DNA of 64,000 nt from Streptomyces tsukubensis (GCF_009296025.1 NZ_CP045178.1:7626001-7690000), one strand, 5' to 3'. Numbered from the stretch's first letter, positions 18,987 to 28,893 are shown. Translations and numbers: made by a program. The notes: a model not told the origin generated them from the sequence alone.

Positions 18987-21380
18987 TCAGGACTCCAGCG
19001 CACTCTTCAGATATGGCGCCGTCCTGCCGGCCGAGGTCCGGGCCACCTCATGGGGGCGCCCCTCCGCGACGATCCGGCCGCCCTTGTCGCCGCCGCCGGG
19101 GCCGAGGTCGATCGCCCAGTCCGCGTCCGCGACGACCGCCATGTCGTGCTCGACGACCACCACGGAGTGGCCCGCGTCGACCAGGCCGTGGAGCTGGCGC
19201 ATCAGGACCTCCGCGTCAGCGGGGTGCAGCCCCGTCGTCGGCTCGTCGAGCAGGTACAGCGTGTGGCTGGGGCGCAGCCGCTGGAGCTCGGTGGCCAGCT
19301 TGATGCGCTGTGCCTCCCCGCCGGAGAGTTCGGTGGCGGGCTGGCCGAGCCGCAGATAGCCGAGGCCCACGTCGAGCAGCGTGCGCAGGCTGCGTTCCAC
19401 CGAGGGGTTGTCGGCGAAGAACTCCGCGGCCGACTCGACGGTGAGGCCGAGCACGTCGGCGATGTTCAGGCCTCGGTGGGCCACCTCCAGTGTCTCGGGG
19501 TTGTAGCGGGCGCCGTGACAGTCGGGGCAGGGCGCGTACGTACTGGGCAGGAACAGCAGCTCCACCGAGATGAACCCCTCACCCTGGCACGTCTCGCACC
19601 GGCCGCCCTTCACATTGAAGGAGAACCGCCCGACACCGTAACCACGGGCCCGCGCCTCCTCGGTGGAGGCGAACACCTTGCGCACCGAGTCGAAGAGCCC
19701 CGTGTAGGTGGCCAGGTTCGAACGAGGGGTGCGCCCGATCGGACGCTGGTCCACCTGGACGACCCGGCGCACCGCCGGCCCCGTCACCGTCACCCGTTCC
19801 ACCGGTGGATCGCCGTCGATCAGTGCTCCGAGAGCGTCGGCCAGCACCTCCCCGACCAGCGTCGTCTTCCCGGAGCCCGACACTCCGGTCACCGCTGTCA
19901 GCACCCCCAGCGGGAACCGCGCGTCCAGGCCGCGCAGATTGTGCCGCTCCACGCCTCTCAGCTCCACCCGGCCCGAGGGTTCGCGGGGCGGCGCCGTCCT
20001 GCCCTTCCGAGGTTCGAAGAGGAAGCGCCGGGTCGCCGACTCCGCCACCTCCTGGAGCCCGGCCACCGGACCGCTGTGCAGCACCCGCCCACCGTGCTCG
20101 CCCGCCAGCGGCCCGACATCGACGAGCCAGTCCGCGCGCCGCATCACCTCCAGGTGGTGCTCGACCACGAAGACCGAGTTGCCCGACTCCCTCAGCCCGT
20201 ACAACACATCGAGCAGCGCCTCCGTGTCGGCGGGGTGCAGACCGGCGGACGGCTCGTCCAGTACGTACACGACCCCGAAGAGCCCGGACCGCAGCTGGGT
20301 GGCCAGGCGCAGCCGTTGGAGTTCGCCCGAGGACAGGGTCGGCGCTGCCCTGTCCAGCGACAGATAGCCGAGGCCCAGCTCGGTGACGGTCGCGATCCTT
20401 GGCAGCAGGTCGTCGAGCAGCACCCGCGCCGTCCCGTCGCCGCCCGCAGACCGCAGCACCCCGCTCAGCTCGGAGAGCGGCATGGCCACCAGCTCCGCGA
20501 TGGTGCGGCCCGCGACCTTCACCGCCATCGCCTCCGGCCGCAGCCGCACGCCGCCGCACACGGGGCAGGGCGCGCTCTCAAGGAAACGCTCGGCCTTGGC
20601 CCGGAGCGAGGTGCTCCTGGAGTCCGCGAACGTCTTCAGCACATAGCGCCGCGCGCTCATGTACATGCCCTGGTACGGCCGGTGGATGCGGCCCGCCTCG
20701 CGTACCGGGTGGACGGTGACCGTGGGCTGCTCGTCGGTGAAAAGAATCCACTCCCGGTCCGCCGGGTCCAGCTCACGCCACGGCCGGTCCACGTCGTGGC
20801 CGAGGGTGTCGAGGACATCGCGGAGGTTCTTGCCCTGCCACGCCCCCGGCCAGGCGGCGATCGCGCCCTCCCTGATGGACAGCGACGGATCCGGGACCAG
20901 CAGTTTCTCCGTGGTCCTGTGCACCAACCCGAGCCCGTGACACTCAGGACACGCCCCCGCGGCCGTGTTGGGCGAGAAGGCGTCGGAGTCCAGCCGGGGC
21001 GCGCCCGCCGGGTAGTCGCCCGCGCGGGAGTAGAGCATCCGCAGCGAGTTCGACAGCGTGGTGACCGTGCCCACGGAGGAGCGTGAACCGGGCGAAGAGC
21101 GGCGCTGCTGGAGCGAGACGGCGGGCGGCAGTCCGGTGATCTCGCCCACCTTGGGGGCGCCGACCTGGTGGATGAGCCGCCTGGCGTACGGCGCCACCGA
21201 CTCGAAGTAGCGGCGCTGGGCCTCCGCGTAGATCGTGCCGAACGCCAGCGAGGACTTTCCCGACCCCGACACCCCGGTGAAGACGGCGAGGACATCCCTG
21301 GGGACGTCCACATCGACATCCCTGAGATTGTTCTCGCGGGCTCCCCGGACACGGACATAGGGGTCGTGAGGGCTTTGCAT
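18987..21380 (-). CDS. UvrA-like ABC-class ATPase (UvrA2/DrrC type)
   Basis: 797 residues, about 150 shorter than true UvrA (near 950). Two ATP-binding halves are present: Walker A sequences TGVSGSGKSSLAF and TGVSGSGKTTLVG, and signature sequences LSSGELQRLRLA and LSGGEAQRIKLA. Zinc-finger cysteines are present (CPECHGLG, CPVCGG, CETCQGEG, CPDCHG). The length suggests the UvrB-binding insertion is reduced or absent. Such paralogs, called UvrA2 or DrrC, are linked to resistance against DNA-binding drugs, while housekeeping repair uses a separate UvrA. ATG 21380. The gap upstream contains 9-bp repeats. Confidence 0.9.
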   Translation of the reverse strand: MQSPHDPYVRVRGARENNLRDVDVDVPRDVLAVFTGVSGSGKSSLAFGTIYAEAQRRYFESVAPYARRLIHQVGAPKVGEITGLPPAVSLQQRRSSPGSRSSVGTVTTLSNSLRMLYSRAGDYPAGAPRLDSDAFSPNTAAGACPECHGLGLVHRTTEKLLVPDPSLSIREGAIAAWPGAWQGKNLRDVLDTLGHDVDRPWRELDPADREWILFTDEQPTVTVHPVREAGRIHRPYQGMYMSARRYVLKTFADSRSTSLRAKAERFLESAPCPVCGGVRLRPEAMAVKVAGRTIAELVAMPLSELSGVLRSAGGDGTARVLLDDLLPRIATVTELGLGYLSLDRAAPTLSSGELQRLRLATQLRSGLFGVVYVLDEPSAGLHPADTEALLDVLYGLRESGNSVFVVEHHLEVMRRADWLVDVGPLAGEHGGRVLHSGPVAGLQEVAESATRRFLFEPRKGRTAPPREPSGRVELRGVERHNLRGLDARFPLGVLTAVTGVSGSGKTTLVGEVLADALGALIDGDPPVERVTVTGPAVRRVVQVDQRPIGRTPRSNLATYTGLFDSVRKVFASTEEARARGYGVGRFSFNVKGGRCETCQGEGFISVELLFLPSTYAPCPDCHGARYNPETLEVAHRGLNIADVLGLTVESAAEFFADNPSVERSLRTLLDVGLGYLRLGQPATELSGGEAQRIKLATELQRLRPSHTLYLLDEPTTGLHPADAEVLMRQLHGLVDAGHSVVVVEHDMAVVADADWAIDLGPGGGDKGGRIVAEGRPHEVARTSAGRTAPYLKSALES

Positions 21381-21509
21381 GACGTAATCCTAGCCAGGCG
21401 CCGCCCGGCGGTCTCGGCGTATCGGTTCGTGATCCGGGGATGGTGCGTCGGTGATCCGGGGACGGTGGGTCCGTGGTGCGGGGAGCTGCGGGTCCGTGGT
21501 GCGGGGGAT

Positions 21510-21545
21510 GTGGGTCCTGTGGGTCCTGTGGGTCCTGTGGGTTCG
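21510..21545. repeat. 9-bp tandem repeat, three exact copies plus one variant
   Basis: GTGGGTCCT at 21510, 21519 and 21528, followed by GTGGGTTCG at 21537. It lies in the 224-bp gap between the ATPase start and the soxG stop, where no gene was seen. Confidence 0.85.
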
Positions 21546-21604
21546 TGGTGTGTGACTGACGGCGGGGAGCGGCGCGGTGCGGGACGGATGCAGGTGGACC
21601 GGTC

Positions 21605-22201
21605 TCAGTGTGGGGCGGAGCTGTACTCCTCACTCGCGTCGAGCAGCCACGACGCCACGTAGGCGGCGAAGGAGGAGCGGACCAGGAGCCGGACCGCCGT
21701 GGCTGTGGAGTCGCGCACCAGCAGTACGACCCCTGCCTGGGCCAGCATCGTCTGTACACAGGTGCCCTCGGGGTTGATCCGTGGGTGCAGGTCGACGGCG
21801 CAGCCGTGCGCGAGGACATCACGGGTCAGCGGCCCCGACAGGTCCAGCGCCGTTCGCTGGGCGGACACATCGGTGACGCTGCCGCCGCCGTCGCCGAGGG
21901 CGGCCCGCAGCGCGCCGGTCAGGTGGTCGGCCTCGCCGGGGGCCGCCACGACCAGCCATTCGTCAGGGCCGAGCCAGAGGACATCGGCCGCCTCCCCGGC
22001 GGTGAAGGTGCACGGAGTGGTGGGCCACGCCACCCCGAGGGAGGCCGCGACCCTGCCGGCCGCCGCGCCCTGCGGCTCCGTACGTACCGTCAGCTGGGTC
22101 AGAAAGGGCGCTTCCCGCAGCGCGAGACCGTCCGGCAGCGTCGCGAATCCCTGGGCGAAGCCGGCGAGCGGCGAGCGGCGGGTCAAGGGCTCAACCGTCA
22201 C
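21605..22201 (-). CDS. soxG: sarcosine oxidase gamma subunit
   Basis: 198 residues, the usual size of SoxG, the small GcvT-like subunit of heterotetrameric sarcosine oxidase. Recognisable segments are LGPDEWLVVAAPG, VTDVSAQRTALDLSGP and DVLAHGCAVDLHP. I chose GTG 22201 (MTVEPLTRR), which has AAGG upstream and overlaps the soxA stop by 11 bp. The last gene of the soxBDAG operon. Confidence 0.92.
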   Translation of the reverse strand: MTVEPLTRRSPLAGFAQGFATLPDGLALREAPFLTQLTVRTEPQGAAAGRVAASLGVAWPTTPCTFTAGEAADVLWLGPDEWLVVAAPGEADHLTGALRAALGDGGGSVTDVSAQRTALDLSGPLTRDVLAHGCAVDLHPRINPEGTCVQTMLAQAGVVLLVRDSTATAVRLLVRSSFAAYVASWLLDASEEYSSAPH

Positions 22202-25052
22202 GGCGGGCACCTTCCTTGTCGTAGAGCACGGGTTCGTGAACGTCCACGGGCACCGCCGTACCGTCGTACGCGATGTACAGCCGCTCCCCGACGCGCGCCC
22301 GGCCCGAGCGGACCAGGGCGAGGGCGAACGTCCGGCCGAGCGCCGCGCTCCGATAGCTGGACGTGACGTGGCCGAGCATCGGCACGGGCGGCTCGGGTAT
22401 CTGCGGGGTCCCGATGACCTGACCTCCCTCAGGCAGCAGTACCTCCGGGTCGGCCGGGAGGAGCGCGACAAGCTGTTTACGGTCGGCCCTGGTGTTCTCC
22501 TGCCTGGTGAAGGAACGTTTACCGAGGAAGTCCGGCTTCTTCTTCGACACGACCCACTCCATGCCCAGGTCGTGCGGGGTGACCGTCCCGTCGGTGTCCT
22601 GGCCGATAAGGGGAAAACCCTTCTCCGCGCGCAGCACATGCATGGTCTCCGTGCCGTAGGGAGTGATGCCGTGCGGTTCTCCCGCCGCCATCAGCGCCTC
22701 CCACACGGGGTGGCCGTGCCAGCCCACGACGTTGATCTCGTAGGCGAGTTCGCCGGAGAAACTGATCCGGCAGATCCTGGCGGGCACCCCCGCGACCACG
22801 GCCTCGCGCCACCGCATGAAAGGGAACGCCTCATTCCCCACATCCAGCCCGGGAGCGACGGAGGCGAGCACCTCGCGGGAGCGGGGGCCGACAAGCGGGA
22901 TCGTCACCCAGTGGTCGGTGACGGAGGTGAGCGAGACCCGCAGCTCCGTCCACTCGGTCTGGATCCACTCCTCCATCCACTCCAGGACCATGGCCGCGTT
23001 GCCGGTAGTGGTGGTGAGCAGGAACTCGTCCTCGGAGACCCGGATGACGGTGCCGTCGTCGATGACCATCCCGTCCACACCGCACAGCACGCCGTACCTG
23101 GCGGAACCGACCTTCAGCCGGCCCATGGCGTTGGTGTAGACGCGGTCGAGGAGTTCGCCCGCGTCGGGGCCCTGGACGCTGATCTTGCCGAGGGTCGAGC
23201 CGTCCATCAACGCGACCCCTGTGCGGGCCGCCCCGCACTCCCGCTCCACGGCGGTGTCCATGTCCTCACCCGGCAACGGGTAGTACCAGGGCCGCTTCCA
23301 CTGCCCGACGTTTTCGAACAGCGCCCCGCGCGCCACATGCCAGTCGTGCAGCGGCGTGACGCGTACGGGGTCGAAGAGCGCGCCCCGGTCCCGGCCCGCG
23401 AGCGCCGCGAACGCCACCGGGGTGTAGGGCGGCCGGAAAGTGGTCGTGCCCAACTCCGCCACGTCGACACCGATTGCCCGCGCGATGATGCCCGAGGCGA
23501 TGACCCCGGACGTCTTGCCCTGGTCGTGAGCGGTGCCGATGGTGGTGTACCGCTTGATGTGCTCCACGGAACGCAGCCCGGCACCCGTCGCCCGCAGGAT
23601 GTCCGCCACCGTGGCGTCGCGCTGCGGGTCCACGAACTGCGTCCGCCCGGCCGTCTCCTCCTGAGGGTCGGGCACCATCCACAGGACCTGGCCTGGCAGC
23701 CCCCCTGCGAGCACCGGAGTCGCGGGTGGTGTGAACGACGCGGCGCTGAGCCCCAGCGCCTCCACGGCCCGCCCCGCCGCGGCCACGCCGTCCGACAGAC
23801 AGCCCGCCAGAGTCGACGTCCCCGCCGCGGCCCCGGCCACGCGGAGATCCGCCGTCGCCTCATCGGGTACGAACGAACCGAGCCCGGCGTCGTAGCGCAG
23901 CTTCCCGCCCGCCTGGCTGAAGAGGTGCACCGCGGGGTTCCAGCCGCCCGAGACGAGCAGCAGATCGCAGTCGACACCGTGGCGGCCGCCCAGCACGCCC
24001 CCGGACAGCGGCGCCGCGTGGACGCGGCTGACCCCGTCAGGCCCGCTCGTACCGGTCACCACATGGCCAAGCCTGACCTCGATGTCCCGCCGCAGGCAGG
24101 CGTCGCGCAGGTGGTCGGGTACCCGCTCGCGCGAGTCGATTACCACGGCGCTCCTCGCGCCCGCGTCCCGCAGGTCGAGCACGGCGTCGTAGGCGCTGTC
24201 GTTGGTGGTGAAGACCGCGATGTCGTCACCGGGGAGGACGCCGTAACGGTGCAGATAGGTACGGGCCGCGCCCGCGAGCATGATGCCTGGCCTGTCGTTG
24301 TCCGCGAAGACCACGGGCCGTTCGTGCGCTCCGGTCGCCACCACCGTCTGCCGGGCCCTGATGCGCCAGATCCGCTGACGTGAGAGCCGGACGGGCGCTG
24401 CGGCGCCGAGGTGGTCGGTCCGCTTCTCCCACGCGAGGACGAACCCGTCGTCGTAGGCGCCGAAGGCCGTCGTGCGGCTGAGAACGAGGACGTCCTCGGT
24501 GGCACGCAGTTCGGCGGCCTGCCGTTCGGCCCACTCGACTCCTGGAACGCCGTCCACGCTCTCCCCGGTGCCGAGCAGGGAGCCGCCGGGGCGCGGTTGG
24601 TCGTCGACGAGTACGACCCGTGCCCCCGAACGGGCCGCGGTGAGCGCCGCGCAGAGCCCCGCAGGCCCCGCGCCGACGACGAGGACGTCGCAGTGGGCGT
24701 GGCGTGCGTCGTAACGGGCGGGATCCGGCCGGTCGCTGAGCCGTCCTCGACCACTCAGCCCACGCGCCACCAACCCGGGGGCGAGCTCGACCGAGGGCGC
24801 GCCCAGCATCGGTTCGGGGAAGGGCTCCTCGATCTGTACGAGGGCGCTGGAGTCCTCCACCCCCGCCGCGACCACGCCCCGCGGCCTTCCCGAGCCGAGT
24901 CCGGTGGAGACCCGGCGTACTCCGTTCGCCAGCAGGGCCGAGGCGAGGGTGTCACCGGGACGACCCGCGTAGTCCACCCCGTCGAAGGTGAAGGGGAGTT
25001 CGGTGGAGTGGTCGACAAGGCCGCGGCCGGCGAGCCGCCGGGACTGCGTCAT
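22191..25052 (-). CDS. soxA: sarcosine oxidase alpha subunit
   Basis: 953 residues, full length for SoxA. Residues 20-105 are the ferredoxin-like N-terminal domain. The dinucleotide fold VLVVGAGPAGLCAALTAARSG begins near residue 127, followed by VVATGAHERPVVFADNDRPG. Residues from about 580 resemble the glycine-cleavage T protein and bind tetrahydrofolate (PWYYPLPGEDMDTAVERE onward). The complex demethylates sarcosine to glycine, giving H2O2 and 5,10-methylene-THF, and supports glycine betaine catabolism. Overlaps soxD by 4 bp and soxG by 11 bp. Confidence 0.95.
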   Translation of the reverse strand: MTQSRRLAGRGLVDHSTELPFTFDGVDYAGRPGDTLASALLANGVRRVSTGLGSGRPRGVVAAGVEDSSALVQIEEPFPEPMLGAPSVELAPGLVARGLSGRGRLSDRPDPARYDARHAHCDVLVVGAGPAGLCAALTAARSGARVVLVDDQPRPGGSLLGTGESVDGVPGVEWAERQAAELRATEDVLVLSRTTAFGAYDDGFVLAWEKRTDHLGAAAPVRLSRQRIWRIRARQTVVATGAHERPVVFADNDRPGIMLAGAARTYLHRYGVLPGDDIAVFTTNDSAYDAVLDLRDAGARSAVVIDSRERVPDHLRDACLRRDIEVRLGHVVTGTSGPDGVSRVHAAPLSGGVLGGRHGVDCDLLLVSGGWNPAVHLFSQAGGKLRYDAGLGSFVPDEATADLRVAGAAAGTSTLAGCLSDGVAAAGRAVEALGLSAASFTPPATPVLAGGLPGQVLWMVPDPQEETAGRTQFVDPQRDATVADILRATGAGLRSVEHIKRYTTIGTAHDQGKTSGVIASGIIARAIGVDVAELGTTTFRPPYTPVAFAALAGRDRGALFDPVRVTPLHDWHVARGALFENVGQWKRPWYYPLPGEDMDTAVERECGAARTGVALMDGSTLGKISVQGPDAGELLDRVYTNAMGRLKVGSARYGVLCGVDGMVIDDGTVIRVSEDEFLLTTTTGNAAMVLEWMEEWIQTEWTELRVSLTSVTDHWVTIPLVGPRSREVLASVAPGLDVGNEAFPFMRWREAVVAGVPARICRISFSGELAYEINVVGWHGHPVWEALMAAGEPHGITPYGTETMHVLRAEKGFPLIGQDTDGTVTPHDLGMEWVVSKKKPDFLGKRSFTRQENTRADRKQLVALLPADPEVLLPEGGQVIGTPQIPEPPVPMLGHVTSSYRSAALGRTFALALVRSGRARVGERLYIAYDGTAVPVDVHEPVLYDKEGARRDG

Positions 25053-25369
25053 GGCGTCGTCTCCTCAGCCGGCCCGCGCGCGTCAGGCCGCGCGGCTCCG
25101 TCGGGTGGCCGTTCACCGACGCGGTGAACGGAGAGCAGAGTGTGGGTCGAGGTGTCCCGCACGGCGTTGAACCAGCGTCGGCAGCCCGCCGTGTGGACCC
25201 AGCGTTCCTGGAAGGGGCCTTCGGGGTTGTCGCGGAAGAAGACGAACTCGGCCCATTCCGCGTCGGACAGCGATGGGGGATCTGCTGGGTAGGGCACGTC
25301 GGCCTGACCCCCGTAGTGGAACTCGGCTTCCTCACGGTCGCCGCACCACGGGCAGGGAATGAGCTGCAC
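25049..25369 (-). CDS. soxD: sarcosine oxidase delta subunit
   Basis: 106 residues. The start is GTG 25369, preceded by GAGGAG; the longer open frame upstream runs through a 9-bp repeat tract and is not coding-like. The zinc site of SoxD is visible: CPWCGDREEAEF near the N-terminus and HTAGCRRWFNAVRDTSTH in the middle. ATGA overlap with soxA. Confidence 0.95.
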   Translation of the reverse strand: MQLIPCPWCGDREEAEFHYGGQADVPYPADPPSLSDAEWAEFVFFRDNPEGPFQERWVHTAGCRRWFNAVRDTSTHTLLSVHRVGERPPDGAARPDARGPAEETTP

Positions 25370-25381
25370 AGGTGTCTCCTC

Positions 25382-25479
25382 GTGGATTGGTGGATTGCGT
25401 GGATGACGTGAGCTGAGTGGATGACGTGGGCCGAGTGGATGGCGCGTGCTGAGTGGGACGGGTGGCCCGGGTGGACGGG
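25382..25479. repeat. degenerate 9-bp tandem repeat within the sox operon
   Basis: About eleven 9-bp units of type GTGGATGAC in phase (for example 25390, 25399, 25417, 25435), with alternating variants GTGAGCTGA and GTGGGCCGA. They fill much of the 258-bp gap between soxB and soxD, where sox operons are usually tight. No other gene is visible in that gap. Confidence 0.75.
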
Positions 25480-25627
25480 CCGGGTTCGGGCCGGCCGGGT
25501 GTCGGCCTGGCGTGTGCGGGGCTGACTGTGTGCGAGGCCCGCCGCTGGTGGGACGGCCGAGGCGCTGTTTCAGCGGGGACGGACCCGTACCCACTGGGTC
25601 ACCTCGGCTCCCCTTCAGCGGCGCCCC

Positions 25628-26902
25628 TCAGTGGGCGACCGCCGCGGCACCGTGCTCGTCCACCAGGGCGCCCGTGGTGAACCGCTCCAGGGTGAAGGGG
25701 GCGTTGTACGGATGAGGTTCACCGTGGGCGATGGTGTGGGCGAAGCACCAGCCGACCCCCGGGGTGGCCTTGAACCCCCCTGTTCCCCAGCCGCAGTTGA
25801 GGTAGAGATCGTCGACCGGGGTGAGCCCGACGATCGGTGAGGCGTCAGGTGTCACGTCCACCACCCCGGCCCACGTGCGCAGGAGGTGGGCGCGGGCGAA
25901 GACGGGGAACAGCTCCAGGGCGGCCGACATCTGCCGTTCGATGATGTGGAACGCCCCGCGCCGGCCGTAGCCGTTCCAGGTGTCGACCCCCGCGCCCATG
26001 ACGAGTTCACCTTTGTGCGCCTGGGATACGTAGACGTGCACCGCGTTGGACATGACGACGGTGGGGTGCACCGGCTCCAGCAGCTCCGACACCAGGGCCT
26101 GGAGGGGGTGGCTCTGGAGTGGCAGCCGCACTCCCGCCATCCCGGCGACCACGGAGGAGTGCCCCGCGGCGGCCAGCGCGACCTTGCCCGCGGCGATCCT
26201 GCCGCGTGAGGTGCGCACCCCGGTGACCCGGCCGCCCACGACATCGACACCTGTCACCTCGCAGTTCTGGATGAGGTCGATGCCGTACTGGTCGGCCTTG
26301 CGTGCGAAGCCCCAGGCCACGTAGTCGTGTTTGGCGATACCCGCGCGCGGCTGGTAGGTCGCGCCCATGACCGGATGGCGCACCTCGGGAGAGATGTTGA
26401 CGATGGGGCAGACCTCGGCGACCTCGTCGGGCTCCAGCCATTCGGCGTCGATGCCGTTGAGCTGGTTGGCGTACACCCGGCGCTTGCTGTCCCTGATGTC
26501 CTGCGGACTGTGGGCGAGGTTCAGCACCCCGCGCTGACTGAAGAGGATCGGACAGCCGAGGTCGTCCTCCAGCCCTTCCCAGAGTTTGAGGGAGTGCTCG
26601 TAGATCCCGGAACTCTCGTCCCAGAGGTAGTTGGAGCGGATGATGGTGGTGTTCCTGGCCATGTTGCCGCCGGCGAGCCACCCCTTCTCCAGCACGGCGA
26701 CGTTTCTGACGCCGTGGTTCTTCGCAAGGTAGTACGCGGTCGCCAGCCCGTGGCCACCTCCGCCGACGATCACCACGTCGTACGACGGTTTCGGCTCCCT
26801 GTTGTGCCAGAGGAACTCCGGATGGTCGACGGCGCCGCCCACGGGGGGCGCCGGGGGCACGGAGGACGCGGGGGACCGCACCGGACGTGCGGATGTGCTC
26901 AT
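25628..26902 (-). CDS. soxB: sarcosine oxidase beta subunit
   Basis: 424 residues from ATG 26902, with an Ala/Pro-rich N-terminal extension of about 20 residues over the usual SoxB. The FAD fold [22 protein letters not shown] is followed by [36 protein letters not shown] is the region where the FMN-bearing His lies in characterised enzymes. The C-terminus reads [20 protein letters not shown]. It holds the sarcosine oxidation site of the complex. First gene of soxBDAG, facing the GntR regulator. Confidence 0.95.
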   Translation of the reverse strand: MSTSARPVRSPASSVPPAPPVGGAVDHPEFLWHNREPKPSYDVVIVGGGGHGLATAYYLAKNHGVRNVAVLEKGWLAGGNMARNTTIIRSNYLWDESSGIYEHSLKLWEGLEDDLGCPILFSQRGVLNLAHSPQDIRDSKRRVYANQLNGIDAEWLEPDEVAEVCPIVNISPEVRHPVMGATYQPRAGIAKHDYVAWGFARKADQYGIDLIQNCEVTGVDVVGGRVTGVRTSRGRIAAGKVALAAAGHSSVVAGMAGVRLPLQSHPLQALVSELLEPVHPTVVMSNAVHVYVSQAHKGELVMGAGVDTWNGYGRRGAFHIIERQMSAALELFPVFARAHLLRTWAGVVDVTPDASPIVGLTPVDDLYLNCGWGTGGFKATPGVGWCFAHTIAHGEPHPYNAPFTLERFTTGALVDEHGAAAVAH

Positions 26903-27024
26903 CGGGCGCCTGCTTCCTGGGGGCGGGGCCCCCGCGAGTACTGCGGACTTCTCGTACGGACTGCTCATGCGGACTTCTCGTACGGGCAACGCGAGGCCAC
27001 CCCACGTGGACCCCTGGAATACTG

Positions 27025-27036
27025 GTTCGCGCGAAC
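27025..27036. promoter_or_regulatory. 12-bp perfect palindrome in the sox/gntR divergent region
   Basis: GTTCGCGCGAAC is a perfect palindrome about 120 bp upstream of both starts, next to an AT-rich run (TGATATATTAG, 27038-27048) that could be a -10 region. Further right, CACATGTCG occurs at 27107 and again at 27130, with a shorter CATGTCGG over the regulator's ATG. Either set could be the GntR operator. Confidence 0.5.
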
Positions 27037-27157
27037 TGATATATTAGATCTGTCGCTACGCTAGGTCAGCGAAGTTCGAGGCGTCAAGAGCCTCGCCCCG
27101 ACACGACACATGTCGGTTTGTATGAAGAGCACATGTCGAGAGAGGCGCACGCGGATC

Positions 27158-27808
27158 ATGTCGGCCCCCACGGAAGAAGCGGGACTGTCCCTCGCCGAGC
27201 AGGCGTACCACGCCATCTGTGACCGTCTGGTGATGCTCCGGATCAATCCCGGCGCTCCCATCAACGACGAACGCCTCGCACGGGAACTCGGCCTCGGCCG
27301 CACGCCGGTCCGCGAAGCCCTCAAACGTCTGGAACTGGAACGCCTCGTCGTGGCCTTCCCCCGGCGCGGCACCTTCGCCACCGAGGTCCACATCTCGGAT
27401 CTCAGGCACATCTCCGAGGTGCGGGCAGCGCTGGAACCCTTGGCCGCGGCCGACGCGGCGCAGCGCGCGGGGGCCGCCGACGCCCTCATCTTCGAGCGGC
27501 TGCTGGAGGAACTGCCCGCGGCGGCGCGCACGGACCACCGTGACCTCATCCGCCTGGACACGCGCGTGCACCGGGCGGTCTACGCCGCCGCCTACAACCC
27601 CTATCTGACGGCCACACTCCTGCAATACGGGAACCTGGCCACGCGGATCTGGTGCCTGTTCGTGGACCGTCTGCCCGGCCTCGCCGGGCATGTCGCGGAG
27701 CACGAGGCGCTGCTGCGCGCCGTCCTCAACGGCGACGGGGACACCGCGGCCGAGCTTTCCGCCCGCCATGTGGCCGACTTCGAAGCCGCGGTCCGCGCGG
27801 TCATCTGA
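27158..27808 (+). CDS. GntR-family regulator, FadR/FCD type
   Basis: 216 residues. The winged helix-turn-helix is at the N-terminus (INDERLARELGLGRTPVREALKRLE) and the all-helical FCD effector domain occupies residues 85-215. FCD metal-ligand positions may be supplied by D and H residues in RLDTRVHRAVY, HVAEHEALL and ARHVADFE. ATG 27158 gives MSAPTEEAG; earlier ATGs (27110, 27122) lack ribosome binding sites. Being divergent from soxB it is the likely regulator of sarcosine oxidation. Confidence 0.88.
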   Translation: MSAPTEEAGLSLAEQAYHAICDRLVMLRINPGAPINDERLARELGLGRTPVREALKRLELERLVVAFPRRGTFATEVHISDLRHISEVRAALEPLAAADAAQRAGAADALIFERLLEELPAAARTDHRDLIRLDTRVHRAVYAAAYNPYLTATLLQYGNLATRIWCLFVDRLPGLAGHVAEHEALLRAVLNGDGDTAAELSARHVADFEAAVRAVI

Positions 27809-27864
27809 GGGCCGCCCGGGAGACGGCCGTCAGTGGCGTGCGCGGCCGCAGGGAGCCCTGTGGC

Positions 27865-28893
27865 TCAGCGCGGGTCGCCACCCGGCCGGGCCAGGCCGGC
27901 CAGGGCGGCCAGCGCGCCGTACGAGTCGAGCATGGCCGCCCGGTCGTAGGTGCTGGTCGTCACCAGGTATTCGTCGGCGCCACTACGGGAAAGCAGCTTC
28001 TCCAGCGCCGCCGCGACCTCGTCCCGCGTGCCGTACAGATGACCGCGCAGCCCTTCCTCGAAGAACCCCCGCTCCCGCTCGCTCATCGTCCGCCGTTCGA
28101 TCTCCGCCGCGGGGACCAGCGGAGGGAACTCGCCCCGCGTACGCGACCAGGCCCCCGCCCACGCCTCTGGCAGCAGAATCCGCCGCGCCTCGTCCGCGGT
28201 GTCCGCGACGGCCACGGTGCCGGACAGTACGACGTACGGCTCGGCGACACCGGGGGAGGGGCGGAAGGTCGCGCGGTAGTCGTCGATCGCGCGGAGCATC
28301 GGCTCCTCGCCCCGTACGTTCGCGATCACCAGCGGAAGCCCCGCCTCCGCCGCCGTGCGCGCCCCCTTGCCCGTGGCGAGCACGAAGGCGGGCACCCGCA
28401 GGCCTTCCGCCGGCCATGCGTGCACCTGACGGTGGGCGGTCTGGGTGCCGTCGAAATACCCGAGGAGTTCGGCCAGCTGCTCCGCAAAGGCCTCCGCGTC
28501 CTCCTTGCCGTGGCCGAGAGCCTTGCGGATGCCGTCCGTGAAGCCCACCGAGCGGCCCAGGCCCATGTCGATCCTGCCGGGGAAGAGCGACTCCAGCACA
28601 CCGAACTGCTCGGCGACCACCAAGGGCCGGTGATTGGGCAGCATGACCCCACCCGTGCCGACCCGGATACGGGACGTCGCCGAGGCCACCGCGGAGGCGA
28701 GGACCGCCGGCGAGGAACCGGCGACGCCAGGCACGCTGTGATGCTCGGAGACCCAGAAACGGTGATAGCCCAGCTCCTCGATCCGCCGGGCGAAAGCGAC
28801 GGTGTCGCGCAGCGCCCTCGGCCCGTCGAGTCCCTCCCTGGTACGGGAGCGGTCGAGGACGGAGAACCGGGTGGCGGCGATCAAGGAGCTCAC
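27865..28893 (-). CDS. LLM-class (luciferase-like) flavin oxidoreductase
   Basis: 342 residues with the bacterial luciferase-like TIM barrel: SVLDRSRTREGLDGPRAL, FWVSEHHSVPGVAGSSPAV, RIRVGTGGVMLPNHRPLVVAEQFG and RIDMGLGRSVG place it with the MsnO8-type branch that uses FMN or F420. The substrate is unknown. The start is GTG 28893 or TTG 28884; the latter has better spacing from AAGG. It converges on gntR and is divergent from the HAD gene. Confidence 0.88.
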   Translation of the reverse strand: MSSLIAATRFSVLDRSRTREGLDGPRALRDTVAFARRIEELGYHRFWVSEHHSVPGVAGSSPAVLASAVASATSRIRVGTGGVMLPNHRPLVVAEQFGVLESLFPGRIDMGLGRSVGFTDGIRKALGHGKEDAEAFAEQLAELLGYFDGTQTAHRQVHAWPAEGLRVPAFVLATGKGARTAAEAGLPLVIANVRGEEPMLRAIDDYRATFRPSPGVAEPYVVLSGTVAVADTADEARRILLPEAWAGAWSRTRGEFPPLVPAAEIERRTMSERERGFFEEGLRGHLYGTRDEVAAALEKLLSRSGADEYLVTTSTYDRAAMLDSYGALAALAGLARPGGDPR

